Shown here in pieces: positions 21,084-30,221 of a DNA stretch of 64,000 nt. The stretch's first letter is position 1, and every line of letters starts with the position of its first letter. The translations under genes were made by a program, and so were the position numbers. Origin of the DNA: Propioniciclava soli (GTDB taxonomy: Bacteria > Actinomycetota > Actinomycetes > Propionibacteriales > Propionibacteriaceae); contig NZ_JACYOT010000004.1 of the NCBI RefSeq assembly GCF_014858005.1, positions 124,001-188,000 of the forward strand, written 5' to 3'. The notes under the pieces are model-generated. The model saw nothing but the letters and a program-made list of their open reading frames with translations, ran no database searches and was not told the origin of the DNA.

Positions 21084-22510
21084 CGAGCCTCGTGGACGCC
21101 GTGACCCTGCTGCAGCGCGCGACCGCCGACCCCCTGCGCCCGCGGGCCCACTTCACCGCGCCGGCCGCCTGGCTCAACGACCCGAACGGCCTGTGCCAGT
21201 GGGACGGGACCTACCACCTCTTCTACCAGTACAACCCCATGGGGGCCTTCCACCACCGCATCCACTGGGGCCACGCGGTCAGCCGCGACCTCGTGCACTG
21301 GCGCGACGAGCCCGTGGCCCTCACCCCGGGCGACGGCGCGGACGCGGACGGCTGCTGGTCCGGCGTCCTCGTGGACGACGGGGGCGTCCCGACGATCGTG
21401 TACTCCGGCCATCGCGGCGACGGGCAGCTGCCGTGCGTCGCGGTCGGATCCGCCGATCTGCGCACCTGGCTGCCGTTGGCCGAGAACCCCGTCATCGCGG
21501 CCAAGCCGGCCGGCACGCGCGCCGAGTTCCGCGACCACACGGTGTTTCGGTGGAAGGGGCAGTGGCGCCAGCTGATCGGCACCGGCACCACCGAGGGCCA
21601 CGGCGCCGCGTGGCAGTACGTCTCGGACGACCTGGTGACGTGGCACGAGGTGGGGCCGGTGCTCACGGCCCCACCCCACGGCACCCCCGAGGACCCCTGG
21701 TTCACCGCCAGCATGTGGGAGTGCGTGGACCTCTTCCACGTCGGCCCGGGCGAGCTCGGGTCCGACACCGGACGCGACGTGTTGGCGTTCTCCGCCTGGG
21801 AGAACGGGCTGACCCTGCACCCGCTGGCGTGGGTGGGCCGCTACACCGGGGAGCGCTTCGAGCCCGAGACGTTGATCCGGCTCGACCTGGGGGGCCGCTT
21901 CTTCTACGCGCCCCAGTCGTTCACCGACGAGGCCGGGCGCCGCGTCCAGTTCGGCTGGATGCAGGAGGCACGCTCGGACGGGGCGTGCGAGCGGGTCGGC
22001 TGGGCCGGCGTCATGTCGCTGCCCCGCGTCCTCGAGTGGCGCGACGAGCGGCTGTGGGTGGGCCCGGCCCCCGAGATCGCCCACCTGCGCGCCGAGGAGT
22101 GCGCCTTCGACGCGGTGGCCGGTGACCGGCTGGACCTCGAGATCGACCTGACGCTCGACGCCGACGGCGAGGTGGAGCTCGGCGTTCTGGGCGCCGGGGA
22201 CGAGGAGACGGTCATCCGGCTCACACCGACGCAGCTGCTCCTCGACCGGTCCCGCTCGTCGCGCGACGCCGATGTCGAGGCGACGGTGCTCGGCGGGGAG
22301 GTGGCGGCGTCCGGCCGCGTGACGCTGCGCGTGCTGGTGGACGCCTCGGCGATCGAGGTGTTCGTCGCCGGCAGTGCCCTCGCGGCGCGCGTGTACCCGA
22401 CCCGGACGGCCGGACGCGTGCGGTGGGCGTCCCGCGGGGCCCACGTGCACCGGGCGCAGGCCTGGCGTCTGGGCGACGCCCTGCCCGGGGAGCGCGTGCT
22501 GTTGCCCTGA
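21080..22510 (+). CDS. GH32 family fructosidase (sucrose-6-phosphate hydrolase / beta-fructosidase)
   Basis: A 476-residue glycoside hydrolase without signal peptide, so cytoplasmic. The GH32 motifs are WLNDPNG (nucleophile Asp34), FRDH (transition-state stabiliser Asp152, where most members have RDP) and WEC (acid/base Glu214). It cleaves terminal beta-fructofuranosyl bonds of sucrose or fructo-oligosaccharides. Its ATG overlaps the stop of the transporter ATPase, so imported sugar and hydrolase are made together. No PTS or fructokinase gene is present in the cluster, so released fructose must be phosphorylated elsewhere. Confidence 0.92.
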   Translation: MTSLVDAVTLLQRATADPLRPRAHFTAPAAWLNDPNGLCQWDGTYHLFYQYNPMGAFHHRIHWGHAVSRDLVHWRDEPVALTPGDGADADGCWSGVLVDDGGVPTIVYSGHRGDGQLPCVAVGSADLRTWLPLAENPVIAAKPAGTRAEFRDHTVFRWKGQWRQLIGTGTTEGHGAAWQYVSDDLVTWHEVGPVLTAPPHGTPEDPWFTASMWECVDLFHVGPGELGSDTGRDVLAFSAWENGLTLHPLAWVGRYTGERFEPETLIRLDLGGRFFYAPQSFTDEAGRRVQFGWMQEARSDGACERVGWAGVMSLPRVLEWRDERLWVGPAPEIAHLRAEECAFDAVAGDRLDLEIDLTLDADGEVELGVLGAGDEETVIRLTPTQLLLDRSRSSRDADVEATVLGGEVAASGRVTLRVLVDASAIEVFVAGSALAARVYPTRTAGRVRWASRGAHVHRAQAWRLGDALPGERVLLP

Positions 22511-22577
22511 TCCTGCCGCTCCCACTGCTCCCGCCCCACTCACTCCCCACCCACTCCCCACTGCTGCGGAGGTCCCT

Positions 22578-25500
22578 GTGCGACGCTTCACCCTGGCCCT
22601 GGTGCTCGGATGTCTGGTCACGACTGTCTGGACGGCGCCGGCGGTCGCCGGGCCTCCCGGTGACCTGTTCGACCTCGCGGACGTGAGCCCGGTGCCGGAT
22701 CCGGCGCGTCGCACGGGCGTGTGGGAGCGGCTGGACGACGGGGCCTGGCGCGGCGCGTCCGGGGTGGACGCCAACGCCATCGCGATCTCGGAGCAGCGTC
22801 TGGCGCCGACCGCCCAGGCCGTCGCGACCATCCGCATCGAGCCGGACGCGCCCCTGACCGCGGCCGCCCTGGTGGTGCGGGCGTCGGCGGACGGAACGAC
22901 CGGGTATGCGGCGACCGTGGATCCCCACTCCCACCGGGTGCGGCTGTTCGACCTCGACGGGGGGCGCGACCTGGCGGTGACGGACGCCGCGGTGTCCCTG
23001 GGGGTCGATCACCGGCTCGCGGTGCGCACCGACGGACCCCGCCTGGAGGTGGTGTTGGACGGGGTGACCCTGCTCCGGGCGAGCGACACGGCCCATCGGG
23101 CCGGCCACGTCGGGCTCCACGTCTGGAACGGCCGGGCGACGTTCCGCGACGTCGGCGCCCGCAGCGTGCATTCCTCGCTGGCCGGGTGGCACGGCGGTGC
23201 CGGGTGGCGGGCCACCAGCACGGGGCTGAGCGGCACGGCGGCGCCCGGCACGAACACACGGTTGATCGCGACCGACGAGCTCGCCTCAGAGAGCGAGGCC
23301 TCCGCCACCGTCCAGGTGCGCGACAGGTTTGCCGTGGCAACCCTGCTCGTGCGCACCGATCCGGATGCCACCAGGGGGTACGCGGTCGACATCGATCCGA
23401 ACGGTGGTCGGCTGCGGCTCTACCGGGTGTCGGACAACGCGACGCTCGGCGTCCGTCGCACGGCCATCGAGGTGGGCCGGGCCTACGGGGTGACACTGCG
23501 GGCCGTGGGGGATGAGATCAGCGTCCGGTGGCAGACGGATTTCATCGAACCGGATGGTCGCGTGCCCGTGATCGTGGCGCGAGACGCCAGCGTGGCGGAC
23601 GGGTTCGTCGGCGTGGGCGCTTGGAGCGGGTCGGTCGGCTTCAGCGGGGTGACCCTGCGGGGGCTGGTCAGCAACGTCGATTGGACGCCCACCGAGGGGC
23701 ACTGGCGCACGGTGATCGACGGCATCGCCGGCCAGGGCGCCCTCACATCCGAGGACGTCGGGGCCGACGTCGAGCTGGCCCTCGACGCCACGCTGGACGC
23801 AGGCGCGCGCCTGGTGATCGGGGTGGGGGAGGAGGTGGTGCGGCCCGAGGTGCCGACCGGCCGGGTGGTGCGCGTGCAGCTGCGGCGGGCCGCAGGGCGG
23901 CTGGAGCTCCAGGTGGACGGCCGGGTGGTGCGCGACGAGCCCGCTGTGGCGGCGTCCGGGGGCCGGGTGCGTCTCGAGGTCGTCGGCGGTCAGGGGCGGC
24001 TGGCCCAGCTCCGTCTGGATCGGGCGGACCAGGCGTGGGCGCAGCCGTTCCGTCCGAGTTACCACTACTCCCAGGCCGCCTCGGGCACCTCCGACCCGAA
24101 CGGCCTGGTGTTCCTCGACGGGGAGTACCACCTCTTCCACCAGGACGCCGGCCGGTGGGCCCACGCCGTGAGCACCGACCTGGTGCACTGGCGGCCGCTC
24201 CCGATCGCGCTCGACCAGAACGACTTCGGGGACGCGTGGTCGGGCTCGGCCGTCGTCGACGAGCACGACGTGACGGGCCTGTTCGGCGGCGGACGCGGCC
24301 TGGTGGCGTTCTACACCAGCTTCGACACCGACGCACCCGGGGGCAACCAGGAGATCCGCGCGGCCACGAGTGTCGACCGGGGGCGCACCTGGCAGCTGGT
24401 GGACGGCGTCATCGTGCCGAACCCCGGCGGGCCGGACGGTGACTGGGACTTCCGGGACCCGAAGGTGCGCTGGGACGCGGCGGGCGGCCGCTGGGTGATG
24501 GTGGTGAGCGGGGGTGACCATCTGCGGTTCTACGGGTCGACAGATCTGCTCCATTGGGATCACCTGTCGAATTTCGGTTACGGCTCCTGGCTCGACGGCG
24601 GCGTCATGGAGTGCCCCGACCTGATGTGGGTGGCGGCCCCGGGGCAGCCGGGCGGGGGCCGGTGGGTGCTGTGGTGGAGCACCGGCGCGGTGCGGGAGAC
24701 CCACGGCTCGGCGGCGCGCTATGTGACCGGGACGTTCGACGGGTCGTTCCACCCCGACACGCCGGCGGAGGTGGTGTTGCGTGCCGACGAGGGCCGCGAC
24801 TACTACGCGGCCGTCAGTTTCGCCGGCCTGGCCGGCCGGGTGGTGATGATCGGCTGGATGAGCAACTGGGACTACGCCTTCGGCGAGCCCACCGGGCGCT
24901 GGCGCGGTCAGTTGAGTCTGCCCCGGGAGGTGGGCCTCACCGACGTCCCCGGCGTCGGGTTGCGGTTGACGCAGCGCCCGGTCGCAGAGGTGTCGGCCCT
25001 GCTCGGCCCCGCCACGACCCTGTCCGACACGTGGGTCGCTCCCGGGCAGCCCAACCCGCTCGCCAACTGGTCGGGGACGGCCCATCGCTTCACGGCGGAG
25101 ATCGCCGTGCCCGACGCCGACGGTGCGAGCGAGTTCACCCTGGGCGTCCGTACGGGCGCCGGGCAGGCAACCAAGCTGCTGTGGCGGGCCTCGGACGCCA
25201 GCCTGCGGTTGGACCGGACCATGGCGGGGGAGGCGTCCTTCACCCGGTGGTTCGCCGACCCGGTGGAGGGCACCGCGCAGGCCGCGTGGCCGGTGGAGCG
25301 CGTCGGCGCGGAGCGGCGGGTGCGGATCACGGGGTGGGTCGACACCGCCTCCGTGGAGGTGTTCAGCGCCGACGGCACGGTCGCCATGACCGCGCAGGTG
25401 TTCCCCGATGCGGCCTCCGACGGGCTCACCTTCGATGTCACGGGAGGCTCGGCGCGCCTGGTGCGCATGGAGGTGGCCCCGGTGAGCGCGACCGTGCCGC

Positions 25501-26078
25501 GGAGCGGCGTCAGCGTGGCCGAGCCGGAGTTCCCGGGCCTCGACCGCTCCGAACTGGGGGCCTTCGACGTGGTGGGGGGCGGCGTCTGGGGGCCCAGCGG
25601 GGCGGGGCTTTCGACGACGTTCGACCGCGACTCGACGGCTCTCGGCCGCAGCGTTTACGCCGATGTGCGCGTCGGCGCCACCGTCCGGTTCGGCACCCCA
25701 CCGTGGCCGGGGCAGCTCACGCGCCGCGACCGCGCCGACCTCGGGGTCAGCGGCGCCGGGTCGGTCGTCGTGCGCGCCGACGCGGCGTTGCGGTCGGGCT
25801 ACCTGGTGAACTTCGACCCCAACCTACACGCCGTGCGGGTCATGAAGCTCGAGGGGGGCCGGGTGGACGAGGAGACCGGGGTGCTGGCGCAGGCCAGCGT
25901 CCTGCTCGCACCGGGGGTGAGCCACCGGGTGGAGGTCGAGGCGCGCGGCGACCGGCTGACCGCGTGGGTGGACGGCCGGGAGGTGCTGACCATGACCGAC
26001 GCCGCCTACGGGAGCGGGCGGGTGGGCGTGAATGCGTTCGGCGGCCGGGCGGCCTGGCAGGACATCACGGTGCGCTGA
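22578..26078 (+). CDS. Large secreted GH32 fructan hydrolase (levanase/inulinase-like)
   Basis: A 1166-residue exported enzyme starting with GTG (GGAGG ribosome-binding site). The signal peptide spans residues 1-24 with AVA at the cleavage site. The N-terminal ~480 residues contain two similar beta-sandwich-like modules sharing a GYA(V/T)..DP..G/H.(V)RL pattern, plus a third divergent segment. The GH32 core has SDPNG (nucleophile Asp near 505; Ser replaces the usual Asn), FRDP near 626 and MECPD near 678. A further module of the N-terminal type (GYLVNFDPN) ends the protein. There is no sorting signal, so it is probably released or held by carbohydrate-binding modules. It would shorten external fructan for the adjacent importer. 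Confidence 0.9.
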   Translation: MRRFTLALVLGCLVTTVWTAPAVAGPPGDLFDLADVSPVPDPARRTGVWERLDDGAWRGASGVDANAIAISEQRLAPTAQAVATIRIEPDAPLTAAALVVRASADGTTGYAATVDPHSHRVRLFDLDGGRDLAVTDAAVSLGVDHRLAVRTDGPRLEVVLDGVTLLRASDTAHRAGHVGLHVWNGRATFRDVGARSVHSSLAGWHGGAGWRATSTGLSGTAAPGTNTRLIATDELASESEASATVQVRDRFAVATLLVRTDPDATRGYAVDIDPNGGRLRLYRVSDNATLGVRRTAIEVGRAYGVTLRAVGDEISVRWQTDFIEPDGRVPVIVARDASVADGFVGVGAWSGSVGFSGVTLRGLVSNVDWTPTEGHWRTVIDGIAGQGALTSEDVGADVELALDATLDAGARLVIGVGEEVVRPEVPTGRVVRVQLRRAAGRLELQVDGRVVRDEPAVAASGGRVRLEVVGGQGRLAQLRLDRADQAWAQPFRPSYHYSQAASGTSDPNGLVFLDGEYHLFHQDAGRWAHAVSTDLVHWRPLPIALDQNDFGDAWSGSAVVDEHDVTGLFGGGRGLVAFYTSFDTDAPGGNQEIRAATSVDRGRTWQLVDGVIVPNPGGPDGDWDFRDPKVRWDAAGGRWVMVVSGGDHLRFYGSTDLLHWDHLSNFGYGSWLDGGVMECPDLMWVAAPGQPGGGRWVLWWSTGAVRETHGSAARYVTGTFDGSFHPDTPAEVVLRADEGRDYYAAVSFAGLAGRVVMIGWMSNWDYAFGEPTGRWRGQLSLPREVGLTDVPGVGLRLTQRPVAEVSALLGPATTLSDTWVAPGQPNPLANWSGTAHRFTAEIAVPDADGASEFTLGVRTGAGQATKLLWRASDASLRLDRTMAGEASFTRWFADPVEGTAQAAWPVERVGAERRVRITGWVDTASVEVFSADGTVAMTAQVFPDAASDGLTFDVTGGSARLVRMEVAPVSATVPRSGVSVAEPEFPGLDRSELGAFDVVGGGVWGPSGAGLSTTFDRDSTALGRSVYADVRVGATVRFGTPPWPGQLTRRDRADLGVSGAGSVVVRADAALRSGYLVNFDPNLHAVRVMKLEGGRVDEETGVLAQASVLLAPGVSHRVEVEARGDRLTAWVDGREVLTMTDAAYGSGRVGVNAFGGRAAWQDITVR

Positions 26079-26120
26079 GCGGGAGCTCGGGGCCGTGGCG
26101 CGCTGCTGCTGGGTGGGGTT

Positions 26121-26212
26121 CCGATGAAAAAGTGACACTCGATGGTCACCAACATCAGTCCCACTGAAGATTCGGAACCACCAGATGCCACCGAGTGTCG
26201 AGTTTTCGTCAC
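26121..26212. repeat. ~91-bp imperfect palindromic element, copy B
   Basis: The 19-bp arms at 26123-26141 and 26192-26210 are inverted repeats with 15 of 19 matches. The core contains ACCAACATCAG followed by CACTG. Arms, core and overall length match copy A at 13958-14048, in the same orientation. It lies between the secreted GH32 gene and the proA promoter. Confidence 0.75.
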
Positions 26213-26260
26213 GTGGGCGCGGTGACCCGGCCGGGCTGGGGCGGGCCTAGCATGAGCCCC

Positions 26261-27502
26261 ATGAGCTTCGCCGACCAGGCCACCGCCGCCCAGGACGCCG
26301 CGCGCAGCCTCGCCACCGCTTCGCGCGCCCTCAAGGACGCCTCGCTGCACGCCATGGCTGAGGCCCTGCTCGACGCGCGCACCGAGGTGCTCGCCGCGAA
26401 CGCCGCCGATGTCGCCCGCGCCCAAGAGGCAGGCACCGCGCCGGCGCTGGTCGACCGCCTGCGCCTCGACGCCCAGCGCATCGCCGCGATGGCCGACGGC
26501 CTGCGCCAGCTCGCGGGGCTGGCCGACCCGGTGGGCGACGTGGTGCGCGGCTGGACCAACCCCAACGGGGTGCAGGTGCGCCAGGTGCGGGTGCCGTTCG
26601 GCGTCGTGGGCATCATCTACGAGGCCCGGCCGAACGTGACCGCCGACGCGGCCGGCATCTGCCTCAAGTCGGGCAACGCGGCGCTGCTGCGCGGCTCCAG
26701 CTCGGCGCTGGAGTCCAACCGGGCCCTCGTGACCGCGCTGCGCGCCGGGGTGACCCGCGCCGGCCTGCCCGCCGACGCCGTGCAGCTCGTCGAGGGCGGC
26801 CGCGAGGTGACCGCTGCCATGATGGCCGCCCGTGGGCTCGTCGACGTCCTCATCCCGCGCGGCGGGGCGGGGCTGATCAACGCCGTCGTCGAGGGCGCGA
26901 AGGTGCCCGTGATCGAGACCGGCACCGGCAACTGCCACCTCTACGTCGACGCGGCGGCTGACCATGATGTCGCCCTCGCCCTCCTCCTCAACGCCAAGAC
27001 GCAGCGCCCGAGTGTCTGCAACGCCCTGGAGACCCTCCTCGTCCATGCCGACGCCGCCCCCACCTTCCTGCCGCGGGCGTTGCAGGCACTCGCCGAGGCG
27101 GGCGTCACCGTGCACGGGACGCCCGCGGTGCAGGAGTTCTCCGCGGCGGTCGTGCCGGCCACCGAGGGGGAGTTCGACGCCGAGTACCTGACCCTCGACC
27201 TGGCCTGTGACGTCGTGCCCGACCTCGACGCGGCGCTTCGCCACATTCGCGCCCACTCCACGGGGCACTCCGAGACGGTCGTCACCACCAACCTCGCCGT
27301 CGCCGAGCGCTTCACCGCCGAGGTCGACGCCGCCGCAGTGCTCGTCAACGCCTCCAGCCGGTACGTGGACGGCGGTGAGTTCGGGTTCGGCGCCGAGATC
27401 GGCATCAGCACCCAGAAGCTCCACGCCCGCGGCCCGATGGCCCTGCCTGAGATGACCTCGACGAAGTACGTGCTCATCGGATCGGGTCAGGTGCGCGGGT
27501 GA
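26261..27502 (+). CDS. proA: Glutamate-5-semialdehyde dehydrogenase (gamma-glutamyl phosphate reductase)
   Basis: A 413-residue NADPH-dependent enzyme catalysing the second step of proline synthesis. It shows [29 protein letters not shown], the catalytic-Cys region [14 protein letters not shown] and [20 protein letters not shown] chose the ATG at 26261 because TAGCAT (26248-26253) lies exactly 7 nt upstream and there is no ribosome-binding site, the leaderless pattern seen elsewhere in the window. It therefore has its own promoter, as expected after separation from proB. Confidence 0.96.
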   Translation: MSFADQATAAQDAARSLATASRALKDASLHAMAEALLDARTEVLAANAADVARAQEAGTAPALVDRLRLDAQRIAAMADGLRQLAGLADPVGDVVRGWTNPNGVQVRQVRVPFGVVGIIYEARPNVTADAAGICLKSGNAALLRGSSSALESNRALVTALRAGVTRAGLPADAVQLVEGGREVTAAMMAARGLVDVLIPRGGAGLINAVVEGAKVPVIETGTGNCHLYVDAAADHDVALALLLNAKTQRPSVCNALETLLVHADAAPTFLPRALQALAEAGVTVHGTPAVQEFSAAVVPATEGEFDAEYLTLDLACDVVPDLDAALRHIRAHSTGHSETVVTTNLAVAERFTAEVDAAAVLVNASSRYVDGGEFGFGAEIGISTQKLHARGPMALPEMTSTKYVLIGSGQVRG

Positions 27503-27530
27503 GGGCGTCCGACCCGGTATGCTCCCGCGC

Positions 27531-27668
27531 ATGACGCTGCTGGAGACTGCGGCCCACGCGGCCGACCACACCGAGCCGATCATCATCGCGCTCGTCGCGT
27601 TCGGCATCCTGCTGACGCTGATGGCCATCACGGTCGGGTACGGCTCCGGGCGCCCGCACACCCAGTGA
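27531..27668 (+). CDS. Small single-pass membrane protein (45 aa)
   Basis: A 45-residue protein: a short polar N-terminus ([16 protein letters not shown]), one transmembrane helix ([19 protein letters not shown]) and a tail [15 protein letters not shown] at 27518-27523 lies 7 nt upstream of the ATG with no ribosome-binding site, so it is probably leaderless. Its stop overlaps the nadD start (GTGA). Similar mini-proteins upstream of nadD are known to me in other actinobacteria. Function unknown. Confidence 0.75.
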   Translation: MTLLETAAHAADHTEPIIIALVAFGILLTLMAITVGYGSGRPHTQ

Positions 27669-28309
27669 GCCCCCGCCTCGCTGCGGGCGAGCACCAGGGC
27701 CGGTGGCGCCTCGGCGTCATGGGCGGCACGTTCGACCCCATCCATCACGGCCACCTGGTGGCGGCCTCCGAGGTCGGGGCGCGGTTCGACCTCGACGAAG
27801 TGGTGTTCGTGCCCACCGGGCGGCCATGGCAGAAGGCCGACAAGCAGGTCTCCGAGGCGGAGGACCGCTACCTGATGACGGTCATCGCGACCGCCTCGAA
27901 CCCCCGGTTCTCCGTGAGCCGGGTCGACATCGACCGGCCCGGCGACACCTACACCGTCGACACGCTGCGCGACCTGCGCCGGCTGCGCGGGCCGGAGACG
28001 TCGCTGTTCTTCATCACGGGTGCGGACGCCCTCAGCCAGATCCTCACGTGGCGGGGGAGCGAGGAACTGTTCGACCTGGCCCACTTCGTCGGGGTCTCCC
28101 GCCCCGGCGTCGACCTGGACCAGCGGGACATCTCCCACCTGCCGGCCGACAAGGTGACGCTGCTCGAGATTCCCGCCATGGCCATCAGCTCCACCGCGTG
28201 CCGGGAGCGGCAGGCGTCCGGGCTGCCCCTGTGGTACCTCGTGCCGGACGGTATCGTTCAGTACATCACCAAGCGCGGGCTGTACCGCGACGCGGTGTCC
28301 CACCCGTAG
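27665..28309 (+). CDS. nadD: Nicotinate-nucleotide adenylyltransferase
   Basis: A 214-residue enzyme that adenylates nicotinate mononucleotide, upstream of NadE in NAD synthesis. The nucleotidyltransferase motif is [12 protein letters not shown] and the distal motif is AISSTACR (ISSTxxR). It starts with GTG overlapping the stop of the small membrane protein, so it is translationally coupled to it. Confidence 0.96.
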   Translation: MSPRLAAGEHQGRWRLGVMGGTFDPIHHGHLVAASEVGARFDLDEVVFVPTGRPWQKADKQVSEAEDRYLMTVIATASNPRFSVSRVDIDRPGDTYTVDTLRDLRRLRGPETSLFFITGADALSQILTWRGSEELFDLAHFVGVSRPGVDLDQRDISHLPADKVTLLEIPAMAISSTACRERQASGLPLWYLVPDGIVQYITKRGLYRDAVSHP

Positions 28310-28325
28310 ATCCACAAGGAGTTCC

Positions 28326-28697
28326 ATGGCGGCGACCGACGAGGCCCTCCAGCTCACCCGACGTGCCGCGCAGGCGGCGGCGGACAAGTTGGCGACCGAC
28401 ATCGTGGCCTTCGACGTCACCGACCGGCTGGCGATCACCGACGTCTTCCTGATCGCGACGGCGAGCAACGAGCGCCAGGTCGGTGCCGTCGTGGACGGTG
28501 TCGAGGAGGCGCTGTTCCGGGCCGGCACCAAGGCGATCCGGCGCGAGGGCGCGCTGGAGGGCCGGTGGGTGCTGCTCGACTTCGGCGACGTCATCGTCCA
28601 CGTCCAGCACGCCGAGGAGCGCGAGCTGTACTCCCTCGAGCGGCTGTGGCGTGACTGCCCGGCGATCGCGCTCGAGCTGGACGCCGCGCCCGCCTGA
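28326..28697 (+). CDS. rsfS: Ribosomal silencing factor RsfS
   Basis: A 123-residue RsfS/Iojap-family protein. It has ADKLATDIVAFDVTDRLAIT, FLIATASNERQVGAVVD and the WVLLDFGDVIVHVQ core. It binds L14 and blocks subunit joining in starvation. It follows nadD by 16 nt with AAGGAG before the ATG. Confidence 0.96.
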   Translation: MAATDEALQLTRRAAQAAADKLATDIVAFDVTDRLAITDVFLIATASNERQVGAVVDGVEEALFRAGTKAIRREGALEGRWVLLDFGDVIVHVQHAEERELYSLERLWRDCPAIALELDAAPA

Positions 28698-28700
28698 CTC

Positions 28701-29324
28701 GTGGACGCCGCGCCCACCCGTCTCGTGCTCGTCCGGCACGGGCAGACCGATTCCAACGCCGCCGGGCGGTTCCAGGGGCATCAGGACATTCCGCTCAACC
28801 GGGTGGGTCGGTCCCAGGCCGAGGCGATGGCGTCGCGCGTCGCCGCTCTGCGGCCCGCCCGCATCGTGGCCTCCGACCTCGGGCGAGCCCAGCAGACGGC
28901 CAGGGCCGTCGCGGCGGCGTCCGGCGTGGAGGTCACGACCGACCCGCGGCTGCGGGAGATCGATGTCGGCACCTGGTCGGGCCGCACGATCGCCGAGATC
29001 GCCGCGGCGCACCCGTGGTTCCACGACAAGCTGGCCGCTGGGGAGGACTTCCGGCGATCGGATGACGGCGAGACCGCGACGGAGGCGGGGGAACGGGTCG
29101 CCGGCGTCCTCGCCGAGCTGGCGCACGCCCACCCGGGCGAGACCACCGTGGTGGTCGGCCACGGGCTCAGCCTGCGCGTGGGGCTGGCCCTGGCCACGGG
29201 GCTGGGGTTCGCCGGTTCGTTCGCGCTGGCCGGGCTGTGGAACTGCTCGTGGACGATCGTGGAGCCGGGTGACCGCTGGCGGATCGTGACCTACAACGCG
29301 GTGGCCTCGTCGCGGGAGTCGTGA
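28701..29324 (+). CDS. Histidine phosphatase family protein
   Basis: A 207-residue phosphoglycerate-mutase-like phosphatase. The catalytic motif is LVLVRHGQTDSNAAGRFQGH, with the second His in VVVGHGLSLR. The GTG start comes 3 nt after rsfS. In actinobacteria a phosphatase of this type often follows rsfS; substrates vary widely. Its last 34 bp overlap the end of the convergent SMR gene. Confidence 0.9.
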   Translation: MDAAPTRLVLVRHGQTDSNAAGRFQGHQDIPLNRVGRSQAEAMASRVAALRPARIVASDLGRAQQTARAVAAASGVEVTTDPRLREIDVGTWSGRTIAEIAAAHPWFHDKLAAGEDFRRSDDGETATEAGERVAGVLAELAHAHPGETTVVVGHGLSLRVGLALATGLGFAGSFALAGLWNCSWTIVEPGDRWRIVTYNAVASSRES

Positions 29325-29638
29325 CCGGCCAGGAACTTGAGCCCGATCACCGCCCCGACGATGCCGGCGATGAAGGCGATGCGGAGGGGGTCGGCGGGTT
29401 CGGCGCCGGTGACCATCGCCCAGGTGACGGTCAGCGCGGCGCCCACCCCGGTCCAGACCGCATACGCCGTGCCGACGCCGATGTGCCGCAGCGACCATGC
29501 GAGGCCCAGCATGCTCAGCGTCACGAAGACGGCGAACACGGCGGTCGGCGCCGGGGAGCTGAAGCCGTCGGACGCCCCCAGCGCGGTGGCCCACACCGCC
29601 TCACAGACGGCGCTGAGCAGCAGCACGAGCCACGGCAA
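29291..29638 (-). CDS. Small multidrug resistance (SMR) transporter subunit, second of pair
   Basis: A 115-residue protein with four transmembrane helices. It has the membrane-embedded glutamate in SAVCEAVWATAL and the SugE/Gdx-like GTAYAVWTGVGAALTV. It starts with TTG one nucleotide after the stop of the upstream SMR gene, which strongly suggests coupling and a heterodimeric exporter. The C-terminus carries an unusual polar tail (GHDSRDEATAL). Substrates may be guanidinium or quaternary ammonium compounds; not decidable here. Confidence 0.88.
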   Translation of the reverse strand: MPWLVLLLSAVCEAVWATALGASDGFSSPAPTAVFAVFVTLSMLGLAWSLRHIGVGTAYAVWTGVGAALTVTWAMVTGAEPADPLRIAFIAGIVGAVIGLKFLAGHDSRDEATAL

Positions 29639-29639
29639 T

Positions 29640-29954
29640 TCAACTCACCACCTTGAGCCCGACGACGCAGCCGACCAGCAGGCCCAGCAGCAGGACGCGC
29701 GCGAGTGTCAGGCGTTCGAGGCCCTGCGCGAGACCGACGAGCACGGTGAGGGTGGCGCCGATGCCGACCCAGACGGCGTACGCCGTGCCGGTGGGGATCT
29801 CGCGCATGGCATACGCGAGGCCCGCCATGGAGAGCGTCATCGCCCCGAGGAAGAGCAGGGTCGGACGCCGCCGCGTCAGCCCACGCGAGGCCGAGAGCGC
29901 CACCGCCCAGACGGCTTCCAGCGCCCCGGAGGCGATGAGGACGAGCCAGCCCAT
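29640..29954 (-). CDS. SMR transporter subunit, first of pair
   Basis: A 104-residue four-helix SMR protein: MGWLVLIASGALEAVWAVAL with the essential Glu in helix 1 and GTAYAVWVGIGATLTV in helix 3. The ribosome-binding site is AAGGGG. TAGCGT at 30016-30011 (minus strand) may be the -10 box. I compared its leader with the guanidine riboswitch classes and saw no match. It forms a two-gene unit with the next SMR gene. Confidence 0.9.
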   Translation of the reverse strand: MGWLVLIASGALEAVWAVALSASRGLTRRRPTLLFLGAMTLSMAGLAYAMREIPTGTAYAVWVGIGATLTVLVGLAQGLERLTLARVLLLGLLVGCVVGLKVVS

Positions 29955-30221
29955 GGAGCCCCTTCGCTTCGGTGGTGGTGGGGGCGCGCGCTCCCGGCGC
30001 GTCCGGCCCGACGCTAGCACGCGCCTCCGGCCTCGCTCACCGCGGCGCCCAATGATGAAAAAGGAGGGCGCGTGCAGGCGGGTCCGGAGGTGGCAACCGG
30101 GTTTCCACAAGGTGAACAACGGGTGAACGCTGTCGTAGGGTGGGGGTCGGACGCCCCCGACGTCAACGGCCCGGCCGGTGGCGATCGTCCTCGATCACGA
30201 CCTCCCGTCGAAGGACTCCTC

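Noticed and set aside
29955-30071. Guanidine riboswitch before the SMR pair
   Set aside because: I compared the leader with the guanidine-I and guanidine-III consensus features I know and saw neither the conserved loops nor the spacing.
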